From assembly GCA_027491555.1 (NCBI GenBank), contig JAOZGN010000013.1, forward strand, positions 1-64,000: a stretch of DNA of 64,000 bases. The letters run 5' to 3'. Each line of letters begins with the position of its first letter. The first letter of the stretch is position 1. Of this stretch, positions 49,403 to 57,679 are shown in pieces. A program made the position numbers and the translations under genes. A model generated the notes under the pieces. That model made no database searches and was not told the DNA's origin. It saw nothing but the letters and a program-made list of their open reading frames with translations. The stretch comes from Thermoproteota archaeon (lineage in GTDB: Archaea > Thermoproteota > Korarchaeia > Korarchaeales > Korarchaeaceae).

Positions 49403-51352
49403 ATGGGCTCCTGGAGGAGGATCATCTGTCAGAGGGACTGCCCCGACGCGTGCGGCCTCCTGGCGAGGGTTGAAGGAGGCTCGGTCGTCGAAGTCAGGGG
49501 CGATCCTGAGCACCCAATTACGCGGGGCTACGCCTGCCCAAAGGCCAAGAGGTTTCCCAACCTCTACTTCGGAGATGGGCGGAAGAGGGTTCTCTACCCC
49601 CATGTCAGAGACGGCGGGGAGTTCAGGAGGGTCTCGTGGGATGAGGCCATATCTATCGTGGCCGAGAAGCTGAGATCCGTCCTGTCTGAGCACGGGCCCG
49701 CTGAGGTGGTAGCATACGGCTACGCCGGGAGCACGGGGCTCCTCGCGTACCACTACCCCCTCAGGCTGTTTAACTCGATCGGAGCCGTCAGGATAGAGCA
49801 CACCATCTGCGACGAGGCCGGGGAGGAGGCCTTATCGCTCCACTACGGAATGCGATACGGGGCCTTTCCGGAGGATCTAGAGCGGGCGGAACTCGTGGTC
49901 GTCTGGGGAGCTAACCTCGCCAGCTCCAGCGTTCACGCCCACAGGCTTGTCGCGGAGGTCGGCGCGAAGGGAAGACCCGTCTGGGTCGTGGACCCCAGGA
50001 AGACGCCCACCGCGGCCTTAGGGAGGCACGTTCGACCTAGGCCGGGAACCGACGTTCCGCTGGCCCTGGGGGTGTCTTGGGTGATAGTGAACGAGTTGGA
50101 GCCGGACAGGGAGTTCATCCAAGAGTTCACCTCCGGATTCGATAGATACGCCGAGCTGATCTCACGATACCCTCCGGAGAGGGTGGAGTCCATCACCGGC
50201 GTCCCCGCGCGGGTCCAGCGAGAGCTCGCCGCGGACTATCGAGAGAGGAGGCCCAGCGTCACATACATCGGAGTCGCCGTACAGAAGGCGAGGTACGGCG
50301 CCGAGGCCGTGAGGGCGATCTCCTTGATACCCGCTCTCGTCGGGATCCACAGGGGGTTCTTCTTCTGCAACTCGACCCGGGACTTCGACACCGCCTACCT
50401 CGAGGGAAGGGGCCTAGGGCAGCCGGCCGACGTGGTCAACATGCTGGACGTGGGGCGCCTCCTCGCCTCGGGCCGGTTCAAGTTCCTCTATGTATACGGT
50501 GCCAACCCCGCGAGGACCGCGCCCAGGGCCGACCTGTTCAGGCGCGGCCTTCAGCGGGAGGATCTCTTCGTCGTGGTCCACGACGTCTTCTGGACGGACA
50601 CCGCCAGGCTGGCGGATGTGGTGCTCCCCGCCACGAGCATGTTTGAGCACCTCGACATGGTGGCCAGCTGGTGGCACCCCTACGTGGGACTGAGCGAGCC
50701 TGCGGTCGACCCGCTCGGCGAGTGCAGGCCGAACTGGTGGGTAGTTACCCGCATCGCCGAGGCCCTCGGGATCGACCACCCGTGGGTCCGGGAGAGACCC
50801 GAGGAAGCCCTTGAGAGGGTGCTCCAGTCGAGCGAGATGCTGCCAGAAGGCATGAACGCCCTCAGGAGAGGGGGTGTAGTTAGGCTGAGGTACCCGCCGA
50901 AGGACCGATACCAGACCCCCTCAGGGAGGGTGGAGTTCTGGAGCTCCCTTGCGGAGGGAAGGGGTCTGTCGCCGCTGCCCGTCGACGCCTGGGAGGAGCC
51001 GCCAGAGGGGTTCCCCGTCAGGCTCCTCACGAGCTCGGTTCCGCTCGTCACGAGCACCCAAGACGAGCTTGACTCGATGGATCAGGTGCACGTGAGCCCC
51101 GAAGACGCCCTGAAGTTTGGGCTGGCAGACGGGGATCTGGCAGTCCTCGAGTCCTCGGCAGGCGGGAGGGCTGTGGCTAGGGTGAGGGTGGACAGATCGC
51201 TCCCGGCGGCGGTGGCGTGGGTCAGGAGGTCCGGCAGGCTGGCGGAGGGATTTGTTAACGACCTAGTCAGCTCGGAGAAGCAGGCCATCGGAGGGGGCAA
51301 CACGTTCAACTCCACGTACGTAAGGCTCAGACCTCTCAGCCCTTCCGCATGA
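49403..51352 (+). CDS. molybdopterin-dependent oxidoreductase (DMSO reductase family)
   Basis: 649 residues. A [4Fe-4S] site at the N-terminus: ICQRDCPDACGLL and GYACPKA (C9, C13, C17, C45). The Mo/W-bis-MGD domain follows (RRVSWDEAISIVAEKL, VVVWGANLASSSVHAHRLV, VWVVDPRKTPTAALGRH, NPARTAPRADL, DTARLADVVLPATSMFEH) and ends with the C-terminal cap (MDQVHVSPEDALKFGLADGDLA). HTICDEAGEEAL is where the metal-ligand cysteine would be expected. There is no Tat motif, so it is probably cytoplasmic. It stands alone without an electron-transfer subunit. Substrate not assignable (formate, thiosulfate or other). Confidence 0.88.
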   Translation: MGSWRRIICQRDCPDACGLLARVEGGSVVEVRGDPEHPITRGYACPKAKRFPNLYFGDGRKRVLYPHVRDGGEFRRVSWDEAISIVAEKLRSVLSEHGPAEVVAYGYAGSTGLLAYHYPLRLFNSIGAVRIEHTICDEAGEEALSLHYGMRYGAFPEDLERAELVVVWGANLASSSVHAHRLVAEVGAKGRPVWVVDPRKTPTAALGRHVRPRPGTDVPLALGVSWVIVNELEPDREFIQEFTSGFDRYAELISRYPPERVESITGVPARVQRELAADYRERRPSVTYIGVAVQKARYGAEAVRAISLIPALVGIHRGFFFCNSTRDFDTAYLEGRGLGQPADVVNMLDVGRLLASGRFKFLYVYGANPARTAPRADLFRRGLQREDLFVVVHDVFWTDTARLADVVLPATSMFEHLDMVASWWHPYVGLSEPAVDPLGECRPNWWVVTRIAEALGIDHPWVRERPEEALERVLQSSEMLPEGMNALRRGGVVRLRYPPKDRYQTPSGRVEFWSSLAEGRGLSPLPVDAWEEPPEGFPVRLLTSSVPLVTSTQDELDSMDQVHVSPEDALKFGLADGDLAVLESSAGGRAVARVRVDRSLPAAVAWVRRSGRLAEGFVNDLVSSEKQAIGGGNTFNSTYVRLRPLSPSA

Positions 51353-51417
51353 GGTGAAGCCGAGACGGCACCTTTTTTGAGTGGCTAGCAGAGACCCTAA
51401 CCCAGAGGCTGTCTGTC

Positions 51418-52308
51418 ATGATCCTGCGGGAGGCAGATGAGGGCGACGTGGGTGACATCGTTGCCGTCTACACCTACGGGGAGCGCATAGACGACCGACT
51501 GGAGAGGGTTCGGAGGTTCGGCTGGTGGGGAGACGAGGAGGCGCTCGCCTGGTATCTGAAGTCGCTGAAGAGGACTGGAGGGATCTCGATAGTTGCAGTA
51601 GAGGAGGAAAAAGTCGTTGGCGAGGCAGAAATAGCCCCCGATAAGGGGCCCAGCCTCGTTGGAGAGCACGCGTTCCTGCTGAGCCTATGGACCCACCCCA
51701 AGTATCGGGGGAGGGGGGTGGGGAAGGCCCTCCTGGACAGGTGCCTCGAGATAGCCAAGGACTGGGGCTTCAGGGTGGTCGACACGATCCCGATACCCGG
51801 GAGCGAGAGGTTCTTTTCTGCCACGGGGTTCTCGAGGGTGGCTAGGCAGGTGGTTGCCGAGGCCAGCAGCAGGCCGACTCCCGGGTTGGCGGGAATGGTC
51901 AGCCTGGGGCCGGAGGACTTCCCGGAGAACCTCTGCCTGCTCGCAGGGCACGTGAGGCCTGGAAGGCTTAGTTGGGAGCTCCTCTGGGGGCAGGCGGAAG
52001 TGGGCCTGGGGCTCCCGTCCCCCAGGGCGTTCAGGGTCAGGGTGGGATCATGGAACTTCGCGCTCCTCCTCTACGCCATTCCCTCGAGGGACGGACCCAA
52101 GGCGTCCGCCCTCCTATGGGGGGAGCCCCGAGTGGGCGTGGGCCAGGTGTTCGACGCCGTCGAGGTCAGCCTCAGGATTGCGTCTGAGGCGGGGTTCAAG
52201 AGGGTGAGGGCCCAGCTCTGGGAGAAGTTCCTGCCCTCCTTCTCGGCCGCGGGATTCGAGGAGGTCGAGAAGATGCCCTGGGTGAGGAAGCAGATCAGGC
52301 CCAGGTGA
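51418..52308 (+). CDS. GNAT-family N-acetyltransferase with extra C-terminal domain
   Basis: 296 residues. The first about 140 form a GNAT domain: MILREADEGDVGDIVAVYT, ISIVAVEEEKVVGEAEIAP and SLWTHPKYRGRGVGKALLDRC, which contains the acetyl-CoA loop RGRGVGKAL. From about residue 150 a second region (LAGMVSLGPEDFPENL, then FALLLYAIPSRDGPKAS and VEVSLRIASEAGFKRVRAQLWEK) resembles a second, degenerate GNAT fold. Substrate unknown. Confidence 0.82.
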   Translation: MILREADEGDVGDIVAVYTYGERIDDRLERVRRFGWWGDEEALAWYLKSLKRTGGISIVAVEEEKVVGEAEIAPDKGPSLVGEHAFLLSLWTHPKYRGRGVGKALLDRCLEIAKDWGFRVVDTIPIPGSERFFSATGFSRVARQVVAEASSRPTPGLAGMVSLGPEDFPENLCLLAGHVRPGRLSWELLWGQAEVGLGLPSPRAFRVRVGSWNFALLLYAIPSRDGPKASALLWGEPRVGVGQVFDAVEVSLRIASEAGFKRVRAQLWEKFLPSFSAAGFEEVEKMPWVRKQIRPR

Positions 52309-52326
52309 CCAGCGAGGCCCTCGTGA

Positions 52327-52337
52327 GATTAATTAAC
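52327..52337 (+). promoter_or_regulatory. TATA-like box and Shine-Dalgarno for thioredoxin-reductase-like gene
   Basis: GATTAATTAAC is about 35-45 bases before ATG 52372. GGAGGAGTGAG at 52359-52369 is a strong Shine-Dalgarno, so this mRNA has a short leader. Confidence 0.45.
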
Positions 52338-52371
52338 CCCCTCCTCGCCGCGCCCGCGGAGGAGTGAGAAA

Positions 52372-53406
52372 ATGGCAGAGACTTCAGCCGGAGGCGGGAA
52401 ATACGACGCCATCGTTGTGGGGGGCGGCATAGCCGGCCTCACGGCGGCCCTGTATCTGGCCAGGCAGAACCTGAAGACTCTAGTCGTGACGATGGATGTC
52501 GGTGGACAGCTGCTCTTGGCTACTGAGATTCAGAACTACCCGGGATTCAAGTCAATCGACGGCTTCAGCCTCTCCAAGAAGGTCGAAGAGCAGGCCAAGC
52601 TCTCTGGAGCCGAGTTCAAGTACGACGAGGTTACCGAGATCATCAGAGAGGGGGACCTCTTCGTGGTCAGGACTGTGACCGGGGGGGAGTATAGGGCCGA
52701 TGCCCTAGTCCTCGCGTTCGGGAAGAAGCCGAGGGAGTTGGGAGTCCCGGGAGAGGAGAAGTTCAAGGGAAAGGGTGTGAGCTACTGTGCAACGTGCGAC
52801 GCCCCGCTGTTTAGGGACAAGAGAGTGGTTCTCGCGGGAGTCGGGCCGCACGGGATCGAGGCCGCCAGCATGCTCTCTGACCTAGTCAGCGAGCTCTACT
52901 GGGTGTTCCCAGGGGCTACCCCTGGCGGGGAGGAGGAGATCTTCCGGTCAGTGGCCTCTCGACCCAACGTGCGCGTCCTCGCGAAGTCCAAGATAGTGGA
53001 GATCAGGGGAGGATCCAAGGTAGAGGAGGTTTTGGTAGAGACCCCAGACGGCAGGGTGGAACTCAAGGTCGACGGGGTGTTCGTAGAGATGGGGTATGTC
53101 CCCGAGACAGGCATAGTCCGCGGGCTGGTCGAGCTCAACGAAAAGGGTGAGATCGTCGTGGACAAGCTCTGCAGGACATCCACCGAGGGGGCTTTCGCGG
53201 CTGGAGACGTGACAGACATCCCGTACAAGCAGGCGGTCATCTCGGCCGGGATGGGCGCCACGGCCGCGCTCTCCGCTTACAGTTACCTGATGAGGAAGAG
53301 AGGGAAGGAACTCAAGGCTCTGTCCGACTGGAAACACGTCGACATAGGTGGGGAGAAAGAGAGGGAGCTGGGAGGGGGAGCGCTCTTCTTTGCGCCTCCC
53401 TCCTAA
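52372..53406 (+). CDS. thioredoxin-reductase-like FAD/NAD(P) oxidoreductase
   Basis: 344 residues. FAD site near residue 12 (AIVVGGGIAGLTAALYLARQNL), redox pair SYCATCDAPLF (CATC) preceded by GVPGEEKFKGKG, an NAD(P)-binding segment VVLAGVGPHGIEAASMLSDL, and the FAD C-terminal motif AFAAGDVTDIPYKQAV. The NAD(P) site reads GVGPHG rather than GGGNSA. The enzyme passes electrons from NAD(P)H to a thioredoxin-type partner, perhaps the PDO at 26204-26920. RuBisCO converges three bases away. Confidence 0.88.
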   Translation: MAETSAGGGKYDAIVVGGGIAGLTAALYLARQNLKTLVVTMDVGGQLLLATEIQNYPGFKSIDGFSLSKKVEEQAKLSGAEFKYDEVTEIIREGDLFVVRTVTGGEYRADALVLAFGKKPRELGVPGEEKFKGKGVSYCATCDAPLFRDKRVVLAGVGPHGIEAASMLSDLVSELYWVFPGATPGGEEEIFRSVASRPNVRVLAKSKIVEIRGGSKVEEVLVETPDGRVELKVDGVFVEMGYVPETGIVRGLVELNEKGEIVVDKLCRTSTEGAFAAGDVTDIPYKQAVISAGMGATAALSAYSYLMRKRGKELKALSDWKHVDIGGEKERELGGGALFFAPPS

Positions 53407-53409
53407 GGC

Positions 53410-54714
53410 TCACACGGGCTTCAGGTGGCCCCAGTGTTCGAGGGCCCTCCTGAGCTCGGGGTGAGTCCGCGCGTAATCCTCCAGAGTTACCCCCTGAAGG
53501 TACGCGTCTATCGCCTGTCTCACGGCCCTTGCGCCTGCCTCCGGCCCATCGGGGTGCCCAAGCACTCCGCCGCCTGCCTGTATCATGATCTCGGTCCCGA
53601 GTATCTTGAGGACATCGGGGATTATCCCGGGGTGCAGGCCGCCGGAACTCACGGGCAGGGTGGGCTTCAGCCCCTCCCAAGTCTTGTGGATGAGCTTCCT
53701 GTCGGGGTCCTCCTCGACCCTGTCCTTCCTGAGTACGTCGGCGCAGGCGGTGACCTCCTCCAGCGGGGACACCAGCTTCCCCACCACGGTTCCAATGTGT
53801 ATGTGATCAACGCCCACCAGCCTGGCGGACTCGGCCACCACCTTCATAGAGACTCCGTGCCTAGGATTCCTGGTGAACGCCGCGTGGAATGCCCTGTGGG
53901 CGTGTATAGCTAGACCGAGGTCCTCGGCGACCTCCCTGATGGACTGCAGGGCCGCCCAGCCGGCCGTAAGGATGTCGACCATGATGAACTCCCCCCCATA
54001 GTCCGCGACGATCTTGGCCCTCTTCTCCATCTCCTTGTAAGGGCCCGTTATGTTGAGCAGGGCGGACTTCCTCTCGCCTGTCTCCTTCTCGGCCTTCTCC
54101 CTGTATCTAAACAGCACCTTGACCCTCTCCTCGAACCTGTTGAAGCTCTGGTTGGTCAGGTTCTCGTCGTCCTTGATCAGGTCTACGCCGCCGAGCCAGA
54201 TCTCGTAGCCCGCCTTGGCGTGTTCCTCTGAGGTCATACCGACCTTAGGCTTCGGGACCGTGGCCAGTATGGGCCTCTTCTCGACCTTGAGTATCTTCCT
54301 CACCCCGTGGATCCCGTGGTGAGGGCCTGGGAAGCTCCGAACCAGTGAGGGAGGCCAATAGACGTCCTCCAGCCTGAGGTTCTTCAGCGCCTTCATGCCG
54401 AAGATGTTTCCGGCTATGGAGCTCCAAATCTGGGGCATGCTCCCCGGCTCGAATAGGTCTATCGGATAGGCGACCCTGACCCAGAAACCGCCGTCGCCAG
54501 CGTCCTTGAAGTCATAAGCCTTGGCGCTCAGCGCCCTAATCCTGTCGCTCATGGTGACGACTTCCGTCCAAGTGCCGTTGGAGCTCTCTGACGCCACCCT
54601 ACCTGCGGCCTCCTCCACGGATATACCGTCCGCAGGCTCGACGTAGAACAGGGCGACGAGCTCGTCATCCGAGGGCCTGTGAGACTTATCGACGAAATCT
54701 AGATACCAGTCCAA
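53410..54714 (-). CDS. rbcL: form III ribulose-bisphosphate carboxylase large subunit
   Basis: 434 residues from TTG 54714 (MDWYLDFVDKSHRP). Active-site motifs are complete: ILATVPKPKVGMTSEEHAK (KPK), GGVDLIKDDENLTNQSFNRF (carbamylated Lys and DDE), HAHRAFHAAFTRNPRHGVS, HIHIGTVVGKLVSP (loop 6 Lys), VSSGGLHPGIIPDVL and MIQAGGGVLGHPDGPEAGAR. Archaeal form III enzymes fix CO2 on ribulose bisphosphate made from nucleotides (the AMP pathway). AMP phosphorylase and ribose-1,5-bisphosphate isomerase are not in this window. A TATA-like GTTTAAAAG lies about 31-40 bases before the TTG. The frame to 54861 is open but includes thyX antisense-like text and is rejected. Confidence 0.93.
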   Translation of the reverse strand: MDWYLDFVDKSHRPSDDELVALFYVEPADGISVEEAAGRVASESSNGTWTEVVTMSDRIRALSAKAYDFKDAGDGGFWVRVAYPIDLFEPGSMPQIWSSIAGNIFGMKALKNLRLEDVYWPPSLVRSFPGPHHGIHGVRKILKVEKRPILATVPKPKVGMTSEEHAKAGYEIWLGGVDLIKDDENLTNQSFNRFEERVKVLFRYREKAEKETGERKSALLNITGPYKEMEKRAKIVADYGGEFIMVDILTAGWAALQSIREVAEDLGLAIHAHRAFHAAFTRNPRHGVSMKVVAESARLVGVDHIHIGTVVGKLVSPLEEVTACADVLRKDRVEEDPDRKLIHKTWEGLKPTLPVSSGGLHPGIIPDVLKILGTEIMIQAGGGVLGHPDGPEAGARAVRQAIDAYLQGVTLEDYARTHPELRRALEHWGHLKPV

Positions 54715-54749
54715 GACTCGACACCGTTTGAAGGAGTGGTCCTGGCCTT

Positions 54750-55661
54750 TTAAACGCTCTGACCAGGTTTCAGGCCAGACAGACGCTGTATTATCTGTGC
54801 AACAATTCTGATCTCTCTCTGCGCCTCGGGCGCTGCCCTGAGCCTGATGAAGTGAAGCCACGCGGAGTCCCTACCGCTGACTAGGATCCTGGTGGTGCAT
54901 GCCTGTGGAAGGATGTACCTAGCATCTTCCATCTTCACGCCAGCGTCCATAAGTCCATAGTAAATTCTGAGGGCCCTCTCGATCTCCCTCTCCATCCTCA
55001 GCCTTAGCTCAGCGTCGAGGTGTCCAGGGAGGTAGTACCCGACGACCTGGGAGACCCTCTGGCTCTGCTGAGTGAAGCTCAGCGCCCTATGTCTAACCAG
55101 CTGGTGGCTGCACACCCTGGAGATTCCTTCCACCAGGAACGCGTGGAAACCATGCCTCGGGTCCGGCCAGGGGGAGGATAAGAGCATGTGGACCCAGATG
55201 TCCTCCAGCTGGTCGCTCGACAGCTCGACTTGGAGGCCCGCCTCGAGACTCTCTTCTTCGGGACTCAGTCCTAGGGATCTGGAGAGGACCGGGAAGTGAA
55301 GGAGAACAGTCTTAGCTAGTTCTCTGATCTCAGGGCTGCCGCGCTCGACCATCTCTATGGCCACGCGCGGGTTCATGGATAGGATCCCCTCGTCCTCCGA
55401 CAGCTCGACGAACTTCCAGTGGAAGAGCCTTGACTTGACCTCCTCTAGGTCGGCCTCGACCCACACTCGAATCAGGCTGTGCTCGAACACGGAGAGGTGG
55501 CCCCACCCCAGGAGCTTCCTGAAGAGAAGCTCCATCCTCTGAGGGGTCGCTTCCTTGATCATGTCCTCTACGGACTTCGAACTTCGGGACACCCTGGCCC
55601 CGAGGTAGAGGAGCCAATCCCCTCCGGCCACCTCAACCCTGGAGACTCTCAACCTCACCAC
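54750..55661 (-). CDS. thyX: flavin-dependent thymidylate synthase ThyX
   Basis: About 303 residues. The ThyX signature is CSHQLVRHRALSFTQQSQR (RHRxxSxxxxSxR), with GHLSVFEHSLIRVWVEADL at the N-terminal side and QACTTRILVSGRDSAWLHFI following. It methylates dUMP to dTMP using FAD and methylenetetrahydrofolate. GTG 55661 (or 55658) overlaps the upstream dCTP deaminase gene by about 29 bases; the frame extends to 55754 but that part is antisense-like. Together with dcd it forms a short dTMP operon, read just before the RuBisCO promoter. Confidence 0.93.
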   Translation of the reverse strand: MVRLRVSRVEVAGGDWLLYLGARVSRSSKSVEDMIKEATPQRMELLFRKLLGWGHLSVFEHSLIRVWVEADLEEVKSRLFHWKFVELSEDEGILSMNPRVAIEMVERGSPEIRELAKTVLLHFPVLSRSLGLSPEEESLEAGLQVELSSDQLEDIWVHMLLSSPWPDPRHGFHAFLVEGISRVCSHQLVRHRALSFTQQSQRVSQVVGYYLPGHLDAELRLRMEREIERALRIYYGLMDAGVKMEDARYILPQACTTRILVSGRDSAWLHFIRLRAAPEAQREIRIVAQIIQRLSGLKPGQSV

Positions 55662-56187
55662 CCAGGCTTTTGGGGAGACTGATACCCATCTGCCCCTGAT
55701 AGAAACCGGAGTAAGGCTCGGAGGACTTCTCGTCGAGCCTGAAGAAGACCACATGGAGGAACCTGATTCCCCGGTAGATCCTTACGGGAGAGGGCCTGGT
55801 CCAGGCCACCTCTATGGTCAGCTGTCCCTCAAAGCCTGCATCGATTAGGGTCGGGGCCGACAGAAATCCCCACCGGGCCAGGGTACTCCTGAGACCGCAG
55901 AGCCCGGCCACATCCTCTGGGAGTCTCACTCTCTCCTCGGTGACTAGGAGCAGGCTCGTGTTCCCCGGGATTATGAGTCCCTCATTTGGAATTTTCCTCC
56001 TCACGAACTGACTCTTGGGGTCGGCATCCGCGAGGTCGATTATCTCTCCCCTGAAGATCGGAAATGCTACCTCTTCACCGATTCTGAGATCGACACCGTT
56101 TTCTCGAATAGTATCAGAGTAGAGGGGATCTATCTCAAGTTTGCCTGACTCTAATAGGCCTCTTATGGCCTTATCGCTCAGGAGCAT
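55633..56187 (-). CDS. dcd: dCTP deaminase, second copy
   Basis: 184 residues from ATG 56187. MLLSDKAIRGLLESGKLEID, GVDLRIGEEVA, GLCGLRSTLARWGFLSA, DAGFEGQLTIEVAW carry the family residues, with catalytic Glu in IEVAW. The motif is RST rather than the RSS seen in the copy at 17502-18068, so the copies belong to different subgroups; one may be bifunctional or a dUTPase-like variant. It is followed by, and overlaps, thyX. A TATA-like ATTAAATTC lies 24-35 bases upstream, with GGTGGAG before the ATG. Confidence 0.9.
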   Translation of the reverse strand: MLLSDKAIRGLLESGKLEIDPLYSDTIRENGVDLRIGEEVAFPIFRGEIIDLADADPKSQFVRRKIPNEGLIIPGNTSLLLVTEERVRLPEDVAGLCGLRSTLARWGFLSAPTLIDAGFEGQLTIEVAWTRPSPVRIYRGIRFLHVVFFRLDEKSSEPYSGFYQGQMGISLPKSLGGEVESLQG

Positions 56188-56279
56188 GTCTCCACCAGCC
56201 TTGCAGGCTTAGAATTTAATGGCGCATCCGCCTCTCGGCTCGTGAAAGAACCTAACCGATGCTGAGCTGGACAGTCTCA

Positions 56280-56702
56280 TCAAATCGCATACTCCATAGA
56301 GCCCGATCCCTGCTGGCCTCTCTGTTGCCTCGATATCACCGGTGAGGGTAGTGGCGGTGGGACTCCAATAGATCGGCTGGCCACCACGGCGTCGGCCATC
56401 GCAGAAGAGAAGACCGCCTGAACCACCGCCTCCGGGGGCTTACCAGAGCTGGACCTCTCAACAGCCTCCTTTACCTCCTTCTCGCCCCCCTGAATGAGAA
56501 TGATCCCTCTGATGGTTATCTGAGCCACCGCCGGGTTGTAGGTTGCAGAGACCACGAAGGATCCCTTTGCCTTCCCCTGGCCAGCCAGCTCAAGCTTGTG
56601 AACGGTCACGTTGAGCTGTATCTGAACCGGGGCCGGTAGGGGGGTCTCGACATCCCAGAGGCGCTCGGCGGAGATGCTGGTGGTCCTCACGCTCACCATC
56701 AT
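56280..56702 (-). CDS. SecB-like protein
   Basis: 140 residues. VQIQLNVTVHKLELAG, GSFVVSATYNPAVAQITIRGIILI and the end RSIGVPPPLPSPVIS have the beta-sheet, helix and PPLP pattern of SecB-type holdase chaperones (SecB ends in a similar FPPLNLAP), and SecB-like proteins are known outside bacteria. The helix between (AVVQAVFSSAMADAVVASRS) fits. No toxin-antitoxin partner is seen next to it, so the client is unknown. The tail (RQQRGQQGSGS) is disordered. ATG 56702. Confidence 0.4.
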   Translation of the reverse strand: MMVSVRTTSISAERLWDVETPLPAPVQIQLNVTVHKLELAGQGKAKGSFVVSATYNPAVAQITIRGIILIQGGEKEVKEAVERSSSGKPPEAVVQAVFSSAMADAVVASRSIGVPPPLPSPVISRQQRGQQGSGSMEYAI

Positions 56703-56729
56703 GGCTATACTGGCGCACTCACCTAGGGC

Positions 56730-56741
56730 CTATTTTTAATG
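56730..56741. promoter_or_regulatory. shared TATA-like box
   Basis: CTATTTTTAATG reads CATTAAAAATAG on the minus strand; it is 28-39 bases before ATG 56702 (SecB-like) and 41-52 bases before TTG 56782 (CBS protein). Confidence 0.4.
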
Positions 56742-56781
56742 ATCTTGTGGCTCAGAGGCTTAACGTCCGCACTCTCCTGTC

Positions 56782-57678
56782 TTGGGAGGTCTCAGATTGG
56801 GCGCCCTAATTGGCTTGATAGGGAGGTACCCGCCCGCCGTTATCGTAGACCCCGAGACGCCCCTCGTCAACGTGGTTAGGGGGTTGAAGAACAGGGCCGT
56901 CAGGCACGCATTGGTGCAGAAGGATGGAGAGCTCATCGGGATAATATCTGCCAAGGACATCCTCCGTGACCTCGTCAGGGCCGGAGACGAGAGCCTCTCA
57001 CGACTGACCCAGAGGCTTGCGAGGGATGTGATGACGAGGGATGTCGTCACGGCCAGCTTTGAGGAGGGATTTGCGAGGTTGGTCGAGAAGTTCCTGGAGC
57101 ACGACTTCGGGGCCATCCCCGTGGTTGGCACCAAGGGGAAGGTGGTAGGCATAGTGTCAGAGCGGCACATCGTGGACGCGCTTTCCGGGCACGTGACGTA
57201 CGTTCGCGTCGGTGAGATAGCCAGCTCTCCGCTGATCTTGGCGGACGCGAGAGCCACACTCTTCGACGCAATCACCAAGATGGTCGAGTTCAACATACGG
57301 AGGGTGCCTTTCTCCGTCGAGTCGGGAGATATCGTAGGAATCATCACACTGAAGGATGTCATCTCGCTCTTGGGATCCTGGAGGACGGTAGAGGCCCTGG
57401 AGGAGGGTAAGGGGGCCGAGATCTCTGAGACTCCGCTCGACCCGACGTGGAGGTGCTCGATCGCCTCAATCGACTCCAAGGTTGACGTCAGCGAGGCCCT
57501 CAAGAAGATGAGGTCGCTGGGGGTTGGGAGCCTGCTCGTGAGAGACGGTGACGAGATCGTGGGAATAGTGACGGAGAGGGATGCGGTCAGGAGACTCCCG
57601 AAGGTCATGGGTGCGGATGTCTTCGTAGACGCGGTGAGGCAGGAGATCTTCGTCGGAAGGATATCCAAGTACGGCTGA
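56782..57678 (+). CDS. four-CBS-domain protein
   Basis: 298 residues with four CBS motifs: PPAVIVDPETPLVNVVRGLKN, ARDVMTRDVVTASFEEGFARL, EIASSPLILADARATLFDAI and SSIDSKVD-like CSIASIDSKVDVSEALKKM. Each is followed by a conserved G-x-I-x-x-x-D turn (IGIISAKDI, VGIVSERHI, VGIITLKDV, VGIVTERDA). Pairs of CBS domains bind adenosine nucleotides. It has no partner domain, so it is probably a regulatory or sensing protein. It lies beside the AIR-synthase-like gene on the other strand. TTG start. Confidence 0.88.
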   Translation: MGGLRLGALIGLIGRYPPAVIVDPETPLVNVVRGLKNRAVRHALVQKDGELIGIISAKDILRDLVRAGDESLSRLTQRLARDVMTRDVVTASFEEGFARLVEKFLEHDFGAIPVVGTKGKVVGIVSERHIVDALSGHVTYVRVGEIASSPLILADARATLFDAITKMVEFNIRRVPFSVESGDIVGIITLKDVISLLGSWRTVEALEEGKGAEISETPLDPTWRCSIASIDSKVDVSEALKKMRSLGVGSLLVRDGDEIVGIVTERDAVRRLPKVMGADVFVDAVRQEIFVGRISKYG

Positions 57679-57679
57679 G

